Shown here: one piece after another, positions 24,084-37,200 of the stretch
How positions within the stretch are numbered: position 1 is the stretch's first letter
How the letters are laid out: each line of letters starts with the position of its first letter
DNA from: Gnetum montanum
Taxonomy: Eukaryota > Streptophyta > Gnetopsida > Gnetales > Gnetaceae
Direction of reading: 5' to 3'
NCBI GenBank assembly: GCA_015680685.1
Contig: MNCI01007937.1
Location: forward strand, 349,046-413,045
DNA length: 64,000 nucleotides
The notes under the pieces: model-generated
Databases searched by the model: none
What the model saw: the letters and a program-made list of their open reading frames with translations, nothing else
What the model was told of the DNA's origin: nothing
Program-made: the position numbers and the translations under genes

Positions 24084-24966
24084 TGATGAGTGGTGGAGTA
24101 TCCAACGCTCAACCATATGAGATGCAAGTGTTCACACATGATCCCAATTGAATTTTGTAGATAAGGCAATGTGATTATGTGAGTAAATAGTTAGAGTTCA
24201 TGATCATTATCTTCCCATGTGAGCTAGTAAATTTGATGCGTATGGTTTAACTCATGATGAGGTATATGATAGATGATGTTGTATTGGCCATATTATGCCT
24301 AGTAAACATAAAGTAAATGAAATAGTTTCTAAATATAAGTTATATTAAACAAATCTAATCTAGTTTATGTGATGAGTATCTAATCTTAACCTTCCATTCA
24401 CACCTTGAACTTCATGTAACTACTATTGGGATTACCAAGTACCACACTACTGGGTTACCAAGTGATAGTACTACTGGGTTACCAAGTAGCTACACTTAAG
24501 TGCTCGAGATTAGTCATACTCATTTCGCTTAACAGCAGGAATAGTAAAATGCATAAAAAGTAAATAAGTAACTAATGAAAATAGTAATCATTAAGCTAAG
24601 TGAAAATAGGAAAATTATTCTAAGTATAAACAATAAAGACTAAGTGATGCTACAATGATGTGAAGTAATCTTGATTTCTATTTCCATGCATGAAACGTGT
24701 TCAAGTACATTCCACTTGAATAAAGACTCCATTCAATTACTAAACGTCACATTGCAAGCAAGCACTCCTAAGTGTTAAGTGCTAAAATGAAGAAAACAAA
24801 TTGATGAAATTTCACTAAGTGTCTAATGAATCTGTTTGTGGATGATGTGCCTAAGTGTTGTATTCATAGGCCTGCACACGTCCACGATATTGGATATGCA
24901 ACATCATATCTTGTGCCCCAATATCAGATACTCGATATTGTGGTTGTGAAAAATTTAGATTTATCA
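24084..24966 (-). repeat. LTR between elements A and E (3' LTR of E; also occupies A's 5' LTR position)
   Basis: It runs from TGATGAG (24084) to TTTATCA (24966). The right side abuts a polypurine tract, so it is E's 3' LTR. It resembles D's 5' LTR closely and A's 3' LTR only distantly, yet it stands where A's 5' LTR should be. U3 holds GATATT/AATATC words (24880-24950). Confidence 0.8.
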
Positions 24967-24978
24967 TACCCCCATGAC
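24967..24978 (-). other. Polypurine tract of element E
   Basis: Minus-strand GTCATGGGGGTA next to the LTR, as in A and B. Confidence 0.85.
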
Positions 24979-25149
24979 TAATTGAAAACTCATCGTTGAG
25001 TTAAAAAAAATTTAGGATATAGTTCCTTATAAAATTAGGAGGTAGATTTACATGACATTGACTCTTATATACATGACTCTCTAATGTCGTAGTGTAGTTT
25101 ACAAAAATGATACATTTCATGACATGACAACTTTACAAAAAGAAAAAAA

Positions 25150-27942
25150 ATTGGCAAAGCTAGATGTAGCTTTGTGTTGTTCTAGGTGGTGGTGACTCTT
25201 CCATTGGTTGCTTTCCTTTATCATCAGGCTTCTGAAATCTATATTAGTTTAGCAATGCCTAAAGCTTTTTTTCTTTCGTTCTAGGATTGTAAACCATCCA
25301 TACTGATGAACCAATGTTTGATGGAATTGGCATGTCCCATGGGCATGGCAACTATGGAAACATTTAGTTTGCTTTGACATACTAAGCTGCAAATTGCCTC
25401 CTTTCTTCTTTAAATGCTCTAGCCTTTTATCTTATTTAATGATAATTTGATAGTCTTCTGGTTAGGTTTGTTGCTAAATCATTCTACCCATGGTAGCTAG
25501 CCTTTACTACTTCTAGTTATGAGTTTGCTACTTGGAGTTGCTGGAAAGCATCTTTTCAATCCACAAATTCTTTCTCATGTAAGGCATAGGTGGCTGCTAC
25601 TTATTATTCTTGTTCATTTTTGGGCCTACCTGCTGTTAACATGGCCAAGTTGGCATAACAAAGGTTTACTAACCCCATGTACTCTTTCAAATCTTCAATC
25701 TGTATGTCTTTATTTCTCACTTTTACCAAGTGGACAATGACATAGCTATTTAGGATGGGTTGCCAATGAAGATTCTTCACTAATATGGAATTGATTTTGG
25801 CCTTTCCATCTAGATTTCTTTCTTGTTGATTTGCTTGTACAAGCCCACCTGATCTCGAAAGTGTTCCTTAAGCCTTTCATGTTTCTTTGCCTCATTTTGC
25901 CATGCACTCATTTCAATGGCTAATTTTTGTTGAATGACACATACCTCCTCTAGAGTGAAGGTTCTTTTTTCTTTTGCATAGTGGCTCATGTCTTAGTTAA
26001 CCCTCACTAGTTGTTCCCTTAATTGGTGGATACTCTATTCTAGGATGTTTTTCTACTTCTCCACAATGGTCAACCTTAGGTTATCAGCAACAAGTTTCTT
26101 ATTTTTCTCTTGAACTATGGTAAGTGCCTTCACATGTGCATATGTTTGTGCTTCAGCTATATAGGCATTCCATATTGCTTTCTCATTCTCTATTGTCAAC
26201 TGTTTATTTTTTTTTCAATCAGGCTATTGATATGATTAGTTCTGAATTGTTTAATTTGGATAGGTGCAATGAATTGTATGGGATCTCTCATTTTATCTCT
26301 CAAGGTTGCAATCTCTTCTTAAAGTTTCAAAACTTCTGCTTCCGCATGCTTCGCGTTGGTCTCTACCATGACTAGTTTTCCCTTGGTGGCAATCAACTCT
26401 GACTACACTATAGTGACATTACTTAGAATGTTGAAAGAGTGTTGTCATTACTTGTCCCATCTACCATAGTTGATCAAGTGCATCTTCATGATCAATAGAA
26501 GTCATTGAGGTTCCAACTAACATGTGAGCATCTCTAGCTCTAGTTAGATCCATCAGTGATACCATAGGTACATTGAAGGATTCTTTGATGTGATCAATGA
26601 TAACCTCTACTACTCTTGATGCATCCTAGTGCTACATTATCATAATTGTGGCTCCTTCTCTAGTCTTTAACATCACTTGGAATGATGCAGTGTTCCCATA
26701 GATTTGTTGTGATCATACCTCTCCTTTTGACTGTAATGAAATTTGTTCACTTGCTAGATTAGCTGAAATTGTGGATCTTGTGGCGCTGTCTATAATTCTA
26801 TACAAATTTATCTCTTCTACGGTTCCCTAGCTAATTGTTTTTGCAATCTGCTTCATATGGCTCATTGATGGTTGATAGTCGCAAGGTAGTCATAATGGAA
26901 CTTGTAGTGGTTGCTTCCCTTGTTGTTAACTGCTAAGCCCTACTTGCTTTTATTATTATTTCTATTGTTGCTTGTATTGTTGCTTTTGTTCTTATTCTTG
27001 TTCTTGTTTCTCATCATGATCTTTCCTTGGTGGTGCTAGTTTGAGCAACTCAGTGTATGAAGCATTTTAGGCTCTCTTGGGAACGTCATTAGTGTATCCT
27101 AGGATTCTGGCTCGCTTGCACAGCTTCTTGATTAGGCAAGGAAATGGAAGTGTTGGCTTCCTTGCTTTTCTTTTTTCAAATCATCACTAAATTTCCATAA
27201 AATAGAGTTGTGTAAGATTAACATTGAATTTTCCCATCAGAATTGCACTTCCTCTAGTTGCATAAGTTGATAGTCGATTGAGTCCTTTTGTTGGGAATAG
27301 ATGATAAGTGCCAATTTTAAAGTATATCCTCTTCTCCAGAGTTAGTTCATTGTAGCCTTTATCTTCTTTGTCATATGCCCTTGTTAACCATAATTTTCTT
27401 GTTTCTAGATCTAATCGGGTGGATAGATATGTTAGTCTTGCCCCTTCATTTGTTATATTTAGAGCTTCAGCAATTACCTTGATTGAGAATGAAATTGAAA
27501 TTCCTCTAATATTGACTATAGTTCCATCTTCCTTATAATGCCAAAAATGATATGTTTCCCCAAATTACCATTCACCACTATTTGAAAGGATATGTCACAA
27601 TGATGATGCTTGGAGCTACGTTCTAACTACTTCTAGAACAAATACCATGAATAGACCAAAGTTCATCTCCACAATGACTATGATTAGGATAGATCTCTCT
27701 TGAATGGCTTGAAGGTAGTCTTGTGATAATGTGAGGTGTTGTCCTTGCTCTTGTGGTGCTTTTGCCTCTCCTTGGGCTAATTGTCCTAAGGCGAGAGTTT
27801 ACTGATGAATGCTAAATGATTGGGCTTCCTGCTCCTCTTGTTTAGGTCCTTGTCTTCCATTTCAGCCTCTACCTTGACCTCTTAGTCATTTGCTTGCTCC
27901 TTGTGATGGTCCTCATTGTGCTCCTTCTTTTCTTGGTACCAT
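25150..27942 (-). pseudogene. ORFX of element E (long form, degraded)
   Basis: The start at 27942 (MVPRKEG) follows TGATTGCAA as in C and D. The globular part includes EDGTIVNIRGISISFSI and KVIAEALNITNEG (about 27480-27570), then KTRKLWLT-, ERIYFKI- and LYFMEI-type segments (27230-27440) shared with D. After a linker rich in E, K and Q comes a coiled-coil half: AEAQTYAHVKALTIVQEKN, then KKLVADNLRLTIVEK (about 26030-26210), REQLVRVN and a VCVIQQKLAIEMSAWQNEA block (25860-25990). The end carries DKGKQPMEESPPPRTT near 25185-25235, matching C's end. About ten or more stops/frameshifts are present. The function is unknown; the structure suggests an oligomerising, possibly nucleic-acid-associated protein (inference). 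Confidence 0.7.
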
Positions 27943-30033
27943 TTGCAATCATTAAGGAATTAGAATTACTAAAGTTTTTCCACATATTCTTAATGGTTTC
28001 ATACCTTACTCATACCCTTAGTTTCATTAAGTTCTTAGTCTATTAAGTGCAAAGTTAGGAAATTTTTTAAAAAGTTATCCCATAAGTGTTAATCTCTTGA
28101 TAACCCTTCATAATTGCTCATTTTTTCCCTATGTACGATGGTTATTGGTCCTTAAGATCATTAATCGAGTGTTTTGGCTTTAGTATTGTTGATTATTCTT
28201 CTAAAAATTCCAATTATCTATTCATACTTACCCTTAAAGTACCTTCTAGGTGTTAGAGTTTTTTTTTTGAAAAATTGGCTCAGATCCCTTACTAGCACCC
28301 CCCATGACTAATTTGAGCACTCCATGATCAAATAGGTTCAAAAATCATGAAAATCAGAGCAATATTGAGCAAGTTACGACTCGGGAAAGCTAGGAGGTCA
28401 TAGCTCTTTTCATAGAAGAAAAGTCAAAAAATCTTCCTTGCTTCAAATGAGAAAGAATGAAAAAAGTTTCTAACTCCTTGCACATTTATACTTTTTGTGG
28501 GACCCGACATTGGGGATCCAATATCAATGTGGACCCAATATTGGATCCCTAGAAATTTTATTTTTCATAAGTGTCTGATTAGAAAAATTAATTCTCTTGG
28601 ATGTTAGGAAGGTTTTAAGGTATCTTAGAGGGTTTGGATGATAAAAACATGCTTGTTTTTGTCAAAAAGTTTTTATTGGAAGTTCATAGAGAAAGAATTT
28701 TAGGCTACAAAAGCTCATAAGTTGGGTAAGAATGGTAATGAATTCATATGTTTAAAATAGATAGTGTAAATGATATGGGAAGTGTTTATTAGTGTTTGAA
28801 ATGTTCAAGATGATGTGGAATTACTTGGTAGGTATAAGATACAATAGTTATACAAGTGGGTCCTCCCCAAAGTAGGCTCCAGCCCTTAATGCCCTTGTAT
28901 AACCACTCCTAGAAGTATCCTTAGGAACTTAAGGAGTTGAATGTAACACATACCTATTTAGTAAGACATACATGTTAGTACCACCAAATTGGGAAAATAA
29001 CTCTATGTTACTCAAAGTCATAAGTTATGACTATTCAAACAGTGAGATGAGATGGACTTAGAAGGGATTATAGAAATCAGTATGTGAGGTGACTTACCAT
29101 AGGTTTAATGAATTCTTATATTTTATTAGTGGTTAAAGTAATCATTAGCCTTTCTATCCAAGATTTGAACCACATTCTAGTGACATCACATCATTTCATC
29201 TCTTGGAATTACAATCATAAGACTATCAATGTTGTAAGAAGTATTGTCACTTAGCATATTGTCTAAGGGAGGAGTTTATTTATTTTAATTTTTTTATTTT
29301 TTTAGATTTTTGAGAAGCTATCTACATTTAGGCATGGGTAACATGTCTTTTTAGTGGAACCCCTAGAAATTTATTTTGTGCTCTTTTTATTTTTGAAGTG
29401 TGTCAACCTTTGAATGTAGCACTTATTTTACTCATACTTCCATTTTTTGTTAGATCTACAAGGATATAATACAACCTTAGTAACATAATAGAATTCACAA
29501 TAATAATCTAAAAAGAATCCACAAGTCCCCTTGATGTCACACCCTTTACATTCCCACTTGGTTCTTTACTTTTTGGTCCAGGCATAATGATCACAAGTTT
29601 ATTCTTAGTTGTATTATGGAAAAGAATATCATTATGGCCATGGTGAGAACCTTTTATTAATGGAATTGATGGATGGATAATGTGGGCTTACTGTGCAAAT
29701 AATTAGTCTCTTATGACTTGATAACATAGAGAAATCTTCACCTTATTGGACTACATCTTACCTCTATGTAATGTGTCTTATTAAAAATCAAAAATTATTT
29801 ACAAAGAGTTTAAAAACAAAGTATAAAAGAAAATGAAAAAGATAGTAAAAATTATGAAAAAGTGTAAAGAATGAAAAATGTTAAAAGAATTGAAAAATGT
29901 GAAAGAATATGAAAAATTGAAGAAATGGAAAAGTATTAAAGAACAAGAAAATATCAAAGAATGTGAAAAATGAAAAGCATTATAAAACAAAGAAAATAGA
30001 AAAATCACTTATTAATTATAAAATCAAAGTGAA
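27943..30033 (-). other. Noncoding spacer of element E
   Basis: It carries the second AGTCATGGGGGG word (28298-28312), the promoter-like block (listed separately), and blocks shared with A-D: GTGGGTCCTCCCCAAAGTAG at 28856, GGCATGGGTAACATGTCTTT at 29333, and CCCCTTGATGTCACACCCTT at 29526. The stretch 29799-30008 is a lysine-codon-rich low-complexity A-rich run, not a gene. Confidence 0.6.
28480..28556 (-). promoter_or_regulatory. Internal promoter-like block upstream of ORFX in element E
   Basis: On the minus strand, GATCCAATATTGG and GATATTGGATCC (28514-28525) words precede a TATA box (AGTATAAATG, about 28483-28492). The same GATATTGGATCC 12-mer is in the U3 of the closely related LTR of D (42769-42780). 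Confidence 0.5.
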
Positions 30034-30049
30034 GTATCTCCCCCATGAT

Positions 30050-30980
30050 TGAACTCGTGAGCAAGTGTTTTGAAAATGCTCCCTAGATCTCTTGGATCAA
30101 ACACTTTAGGAGGTTTTCATACCATCTTTATTGATTTAACTGTTCTATCATTATCCCATGTAATTTTGATAGTAGTGGAGTTATGATCATTTAATTTCAT
30201 ATTTTATTTTCTTTTTGGTGTATGACTATGAGTTAATTGTTTCGTTTTTGGGCTCTTAGTTGGAGTCATCTTCTTAGATTGGGAGTTAGTAAATGGTTCA
30301 GATGTCTCCATGCATGTTTTAGATAATTTATGGTTCTAAATTAGTGGCCACAGGATGTCTTTTAGTTTTGTGGCTGCTGCTTTCGCTTTTGCATAAACTT
30401 GTTGTTTACTATTGTGGTTGTGGACTGGAATGGTAGCTATGTTGACGTTCTGAAGTATCGGCCCATGATTGTACCCTTTGCTTTCAGTAGTAATGCATGG
30501 AATTCATTGCATGTGTATGGCTCCATGCACATCTTCTTTAGAAATATCAACTAAAAAATCTCTCATACTCATCTTAGCATTGATTGTGCTAAGCCATGCC
30601 CTTCCCATGATTATTGGGAATTCCTTATCAACATATTTTGCATCAATTACTAGAAAGTCTATTGGATAGGACCACCCATTTGATAGTGGTCACTACATCT
30701 TCTATCTACCCCAAAGGAGTGGTGACAGACTGATTTGGAAGCTCCAACCTAATATTTCATTCTTCCAATGGTGATAGGTTCCATGCTTGATATTTTTTGT
30801 AGGAGATCAAACTCACCCTGGAACTTGAGTCTAATAGAGCTTTTGTATGGTAAATTCCTAGCTATTCAAAAATAAATCAAAGAAATTCATGGATCAATTC
30901 TCTTCTTAGGGAGTGGTCTTGCCTTGATTCAGTCAGTGACAATTTTAGTAAACATGACAACTTATATGTTTAGGCTTTAT
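30050..30980 (-). pseudogene. Protease and short pol stub of element E
   Basis: The minus strand reads ALLDSSSRVSLIS near 30805-30845, the retropepsin motif with Gly changed to Ser, then a GKGMA-type remnant of MGRAWL near 30590-30610. After it comes a lysine-rich linker (SKKMTPTKSPKTK) and TIKITWDN, and then directly the spacer word at 30034. RT, RNase H and integrase are absent, so pol was lost cleanly. Confidence 0.7.
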
Positions 30981-30999
30981 GATGATGGAAGATTGTCAA

Positions 31000-33499
31000 T
31001 AGTGAGAAGATTTGTTGTAGGAGGAGTTGATCTCAATAAGGCTCCCATTCTACCAGCCATTTTTGGACTCATCCTAAAGAAATAATGTTTCTTTGTTTGG
31101 TCCTTAGTGTTCCTAGTGAGATCTTCTATCTGTACATTTACTGTCCTTGTAGCTCTCTTCTACTATGATTATGATGGAAACTCCTCATGCATCATGGGTG
31201 GTGGCACTGGTGGCAAAGGAATTGAATTGGAATTTAAGAAATTAGCTATTTTGGATGCATGTACAAGTCTAAGTTGGTCCTTGATGATGTTGGTTTGTGG
31301 TATTCAGGTGGATAGTATTGTGGAGTCTGAATAGTTGCATTTGTTGGTGAGATTGGACGTTGGACATAGTATCCATAAGGATTAGGTTGTTGATATGGAT
31401 ATTGTTGGCATGGTGGTGGCATGACTCACAATTGAGGCTACTACCACTATTGATAATATTGCTCTTACAACTATAGTAAAGCTCCACCAAGATAATACAT
31501 TGGTTGAAGTTTTTGGTAGTAGTTACCTTGAGGATAGGGTAACCATTTGGGAATCTATTTTTGAACAAATTTGGGGTTAAGTGTGTATGCCCCTATTTCT
31601 TGCAGATGTGTCATAACCAAACAACATCCCTTAGGATGTTCACACTGACACACAATACAACCTTATTCATCTGTAGAGTTGATATCTAAGACCTCAGCTA
31701 CTGAAGCAACTTTGACTCTACATCCAAGTTCTCTATTCTTTCTTTTTTGTTTACCTTTTGTGAAGGCTTACTCTACTTTTTCCTTTACAATTGTTAATGG
31801 TGTGGTACACCTTTCATCAACTATGTCCCCCATTTTTGCTGCTTGTGCTACTACATCAGTAACAAATTTTTGGATCGATAATATCTCTTTTTAGATTGCC
31901 TGGTCCAAGGTTTCTTCCTCTTTGGTATCACACATATGTGCATCTTTCTTTCTTATTGATGGATCCCTATTGTACTCTTCAACTAATTCCCTTTTTCTGA
32001 GTTCATCTTCTTCTTTTGTCATTTGATCAATTAGTCTTTGAATACGATGGATGGTCAGTTTTGATAATCTTCCCTGGACATAAACCTTAAAGGTCTCTCT
32101 GGCTTTACTTCTTAGCCCATCTATGATGTGTCTAAGCTGTTCCTTTGATGAAAATTTGTGGCCTAGGCATCTATGTAATAATGAATAATATTTTTCCATT
32201 GCCACATCAAGGGTTTCATGAGTCCCTTGCTTCTAGCATTAGATTTGTTTTCATAGAGTTGATACTTGTAAATAAGGTTTGATATTTTTCATTAAAGATT
32301 TCAAGCATGGTACTCCAACGTCTGATGGATTTAGGTTTTAGTGACCTATACTAGCTTTCCACTTCCTTCACAAGTGTTCTAGGAAATAGCTTCAATTTTT
32401 GCCAATCACTCTCTATTTTTTGAAGGGCACAGGCATTGTTGAATTCTTGAATGTGATGTTGTTGATCAGTGTTGTAACCCCCTTCAAATCATGGCATATT
32501 GTTCATATCTAGCCTTTTGATTCAACTATCTCTCATATACTATCTCTCATGTGCTTGGTCAGTATGTAGATAGATTCCTAAATATTGGTCATGCTTCAGG
32601 TTGCCATGAGGGGTGTATCATTATGATCACGTTCATATGCTCTATTGTAGCAGTGGCCCCTTCTATGCTCATGCCTCTCTTAATCTTCTCTTCTATCTCT
32701 TCTTCTCCTTCTTTCATGTTCTTTATCTTCTAAATTAGAGTATCTTGAATATCTATCATGATGACCATGAGTTCTCTTTTCTTCCCTACCATAATCTCAG
32801 TACTTATCTCTTCTCCTATCAAAGTCCTTTGGTGATTGTTATGAGGTAGATGAGGTGGTAGAAGAACAATGCCAATTGGTTGTCCTTTCATGACTATTAT
32901 GAGTTTCTCTATAAGATTTAGTAGGATCCCTTGGCCTAGGGTCTTGCTTGTATCTTAAGTCAGTAGCCTTCCCCTTGTGTGTCTCTACTAGAGTAGAATG
33001 AGGTTGGGCTTTGATAGGTTCCTCTAGTCTAATGGTAGGTGTTTTTGATAGCTCCTCATGGTGTTGGTGGAGTTGTTCTAAAATTAATTGATTAGCATCA
33101 AGTTCTTCTATGACAACAGAAGTGTTGGCCTGTTTGCTTTTGCAATGTATATGTTTGAACTCCATGGTAGCATCTCTTCTCATTTGCTGTTTTGTGGGTT
33201 CATAGGGTTTGGCCTTGTGTTGAGTCACATCATACCCTTTCTAAATCTAATTCAAATGCATTTCCTTTAGGGTAGTTTGTTGCATGTTTTGGAGGTAGGA
33301 CTATGTTGCCTTACATGTCTCTCCACCTCATTTGGTTATCCTGATGGAAAATGAAAGTAAATTTTGGATGGTATAGATCAGTGTGAGCATAAGTGATTTG
33401 TGTTAGCATTGACATCCCCCATTCATATTCATTAATAATTCTATCATTGCTTCTTCTTTTCTCCTTAGTAGGTGATGGATGATCATTATGCGAAGCCAT
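31000..33499 (-). pseudogene. gag of element E
   Basis: The start at 33499 (MASHNDHPSPT) is followed by HPKFTFIFHQDNQMRWRDM, the conserved opening. Next are an R/S/E/D/H-rich stretch (about 32560-32960), the gag core near 32330-32450, the HHIIDGLRSKARETFKVYVQGRL block (frame 31891-32205) and a C-x2-C plus HPKGCC cluster near 31620-31660. A proline/glutamine/tyrosine-rich tail lies at 31270-31570. Stops and frame breaks are frequent. It is followed by the protease without RT. Confidence 0.8.
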
Positions 33500-33602
33500 A
33501 TTATAGTTCTTAGATGGTTTGTGTTAAAAGTGTGCTTTACTTATATTTGTTAGGTTTGACTTTTAAGTTTTAGATATGATGAACTTTGAAAAATCAATTA
33601 CT
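33500..33602 (-). other. Truncated leader of element E
   Basis: It matches D's leader in reverse (GATGAACTTTG, AAATCAATTACT words) up to about 33602 and then stops about 20 bp before the primer site would begin. The 5' LTR is missing. Confidence 0.6.
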
Positions 33603-33834
33603 TCTTTCCATAAGAATAGGAGATTGCTTCCTCAAGCAGTCTCCCATCTTCTTCTAATTTTATATAGCCAGTTATGGTAGCACCTACTTCACAGGCATCT
33701 CAACCTATAGAAAATAATGTCTTACAATAGATCATCATCATTATCTATTTTAAAGTCACCAAATTATCCTTATATGACCTTATAGTAACCTATAAAGAAC
33801 ATCATGTTATCGATATGATGTTCTTAAAAGAATC

Positions 33835-34620
33835 GTGATCCTACAAAACATTCCTACTCAGATAGAAGCCATATATTCTTTTCTTCAAGTTGTTTACTAT
33901 GGATTAGATAGTATGAACTTCTATGGTGAGAATATCAAGATTGATTTGAAGACAAGAGCTATCTATCAATTGCTTCTCTACATCACCATTAAGATGTCTC
34001 TAGAAGCTCTAGTTCTATCGATACATGTTGATGAGAGTGTTAGATCAAACATGATCATATGGAATATTATTAAGCATCTTGGTCTCTAGTATCAGGTAGT
34101 TTTCAATAAAATATATACTAACCTTATTTTGTTTAATGGTATACAAGTAGAGGTTATAGGTTTCATTAGATTTCCTTTCATGGTAGGTAATGTTGTTCAA
34201 TCTAAGACCATTTTCATGGTGATACATGAGTGTCTTAGTGTCAATGGTATACTAGGATGACCTTGGCTAGCTTAACATTGAGTTGTATCTTCTCCTATAC
34301 ATCAAGAAATATACATCCTTGTTCGTAACCCTAAGATAATCATCTCAGTGGACAAATAGATCCTAAGCATTTCTCATCTAGATCGAGAGGTCCAATCTTA
34401 TTAGCTTTGTGACAAACTAGTTGATATTAAGCTTAAACTTGTGGGAAAGCCTATAGTCCCTTACTCTCCTAAAAACTCTAAGGTTACCATGAATTTAATA
34501 GACTTGGACAACAATCTACTTCTAACATCAAGTTTGTTGACTTGGGATTTGGAGAACTAGACATATCCTCACATAAGAAAAAGGATTTCCCTTATCCTTC
34601 TTATTCAACTACTCAAAAAA
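33835..34620 (+). pseudogene. Gypsy remnant F: protease-region fragment
   Basis: The plus-strand frame at 33835-34089 and its continuation to about 34260 read as a plant Ty3/Gypsy protease region of another family: IHVDESVRSNMIIWNIIKHL, then GFIRFPFMVGN and IHECLSVNGILG followed by PWLA, which corresponds to the usual YNAILGRPWL motif with Arg replaced by a stop. Beyond it are broken lines leading towards RT. It points in the opposite direction to A, B and E. Confidence 0.65.
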
Positions 34621-35087
34621 TTCATTGCAAACATGTTAACCTTAGATGCATAAGCTTTTTTCTATTTCTTATTTTCCATTAAGTGGTAGACATCTACTAG
34701 CATCTATTAGGATTTTCTTAAATTATTTTTCTATTCTTTGCTATCATCACACAATGATGGTTAGTGAAAAAAATTGACATTATATTTTTACTTAAAAATT
34801 CTCTCTTAATTGGTTGTTATTAATGGCTGATGTTAAGTTAATAAGAAATTATTAGTTTTGATATGTCATGTTAATTTTAGCTATTAATTGCACAAAGATG
34901 GCTAACTTAAGAATGACATGAAAAGACCTTTTATTTTCATAAACTTTTGTATAATTGACACACATTATAATTTTTGACGTGATGTGTTATTCTAACATCA
35001 AACACACTTGATGTTTGATAAAAAATCTTTGCATTGAATAAAATTACACAGAAAGTGAATATATATATAGAATGCTTAGGATCCTTA

Positions 35088-37200
35088 TTAATCCCCAGTA
35101 GCTTCCTCCTTTGCTTCTTCATCAATCTGTATTAGAGTAGGCTCTTCTACTAGTCTCTGGATGCTTTTCCCAGGTTCTACATACACAAGATTAAGACAAA
35201 TAGGTTAGTTTTATTTTATTTTATCATTTAAATGAAGTAAAATAAAATGATTGCCTAATGTTTTAATGCTTACCCTATGTTTCTCTATAGATATCTAGTG
35301 TTCACTATTCTATCTTCTCCAAGCTTAGATTGACTATGTTTAGTCTGTCAAACACTAAACTTGGAATCTTTGATAGAATGGTAGCCCCTTGTTCTTTGTA
35401 GGCCTTTAAAACTTTTAGGATGATATCATCATCAACCCCTTCTACTACAAGTTTTCCCTAGGGACCTTTCTTTTTCTCCTTTGCTGTGGTAATTATCACA
35501 TTATTTGCAAAATCTTCAAACAATTCCTCTAGCTTAGTCTATTTAATAAACAGACTCCTTATTTCCTTATCTACATGCAAACTTTTATTTAACAATTTTT
35601 GGTATTCTTTTTTGTACCATAGCTTATTGGTTTGATGCTTTCTACCCCAACTCTTCCATGACACTACAAAATTCTAAAGACTAGCCATGGAGTGAGTCAT
35701 GGCTAGAGCTGATCTTTTCCTTTTCATTAGCATTCTTTAGGACTATATACCTTTATTCCTTTCTCTCCAATATGCATGGGGTGGAGGATTGTGTCTAACC
35801 ATGTTGTTGCCTTTGATTTTTGCTTCTAGTAGCTCCACCTAGTCAAACAACATCTCAAGTTGTCTCTCATTCTCTTCTTTATCCTTTTGTGCTTACTTTA
35901 ACAAATCTAGGAGTATGACATTTGTATTAGTGTGCTGTATGGCCAACACTTATATATCCTTAGCATAGTTGAGAGTAGCACTTATTTTATTTACAACAAT
36001 CTTTTCTGCTACTACATCTATATTTATTGTTGAATCATGGAACATAACCTCATCCTTATTTGGCTTAATCTTTATTCTTGCATGGAAAATAAGAGAAATT
36101 TAGATTCTCTACCTCTAACAATGAATGTTATTCTACAATAATAATGTTCTCAACTTACGTTCTTTTGGTGACATTAGTTTTAACTTTGTCTCCATGTCCT
36201 TTACCAAGCCTTCTAACATCATCTTCTTATCTTTCATACAAGCCTAGATTTTCCTTTTCATCTTTGGAAAAGAGAGAAAAAATGATTAAGTTTTTTTTAA
36301 TGTCAATATAATCAACATTCAACTTTTGATGCAACATCAATCATGCTTACCATATGATGTAAAAAGCTTGAAACTTGTCACTTCCTTGATCCACTTGCAA
36401 ACATCCACATCATTGAAAATTAATTTGCTTGTTGGTGGAGTGACATTTGTTGGAGGTGGATGAGGGATCTCAAACTCTAAAATTTCATCCCTTCCTCTGT
36501 TCTCATCCTCTTATTCTTCTTGACCTACTTTATTAAGTTTTAAATTAAAGAGGATAGAAAAATATGTACTTTCTCCATTCCCTTTGTTTTCCTCTAATAA
36601 AAACAAGTTATATAAGAAGTTTCTTTCTTCTTGGCTCATACCTTCCTTTTGACCTTTAGGAATTAAAGGAAGGTTGAAATGTGGCTTTTTCACTTCCAAT
36701 TTTAGCATTCTTCAATATCAAGCAACTTTTGTAGGCAAAAACAAATAAGTGTTAGCGTCATGCTATTTTTTAGTAATGTCAAAATCAGAAACTATATCAT
36801 GTTAATGATACTTGGTATAAAAATAACATAAAAATGAAAAAAAAATAAAGATACTTACTTATTCATGCCTCTAATTGATCCTAGAAGAGTTTGGCTTTTA
36901 GGGTCTTCGAGAATATTTCCTCCTGAGAAAGAGGATTCCTCTTTCTTAATGCTTGTCCTTTTTTCACAATTCCAAAGGTGCTCTCCAAAATCCCCTCCTT
37001 CCCTACTTTTATGTCACTACTTATTTTATTTTGAGATTCCTCAATGTTGTTAGACATAAAGGATCCAACCTCTTCTTTGGTTTTCAATGTCGATTCCAAA
37101 GGATTGCCACCTTTGAAGCTATAGGATGACATTAGACTTCTCAAGTGTTGACACAATGGAGGCTTGAAGTTTGTCTTTGAAGTAATGTCATCTTGTTGCT
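35088..37200 (-). pseudogene. Intron-containing unknown gene relic lying inside remnant F
   Basis: Minus-strand blocks with clean splice signals suggest at least five exons: about 36859-37200 (donor GTAAGT below 36859), 36351-36715 (donor GTAAGC), 36159-36261 (acceptor TTTTCCAAAG, donor GTAAGT), 35274-36076 (acceptor CCATGCAAG, donor GTAAGC), and 35088-35176 (acceptor TATGTAG, ending in stop). The protein is charged and rich in K, E, L and N, with coiled-coil-like stretches (KDKKMMLEGLVKDMETKL; LEELFEDFANNVI). Stops within the 35274-36076 block show decay. I do not recognise the family. It sits exactly where remnant F's reverse transcriptase should be. Confidence 0.5.

Noticed and set aside
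29799-30008. A phenylalanine/serine-rich 69-codon frame
   Set aside because: Low-complexity A-rich plus strand (repeated GAAAAATG words) produces it.
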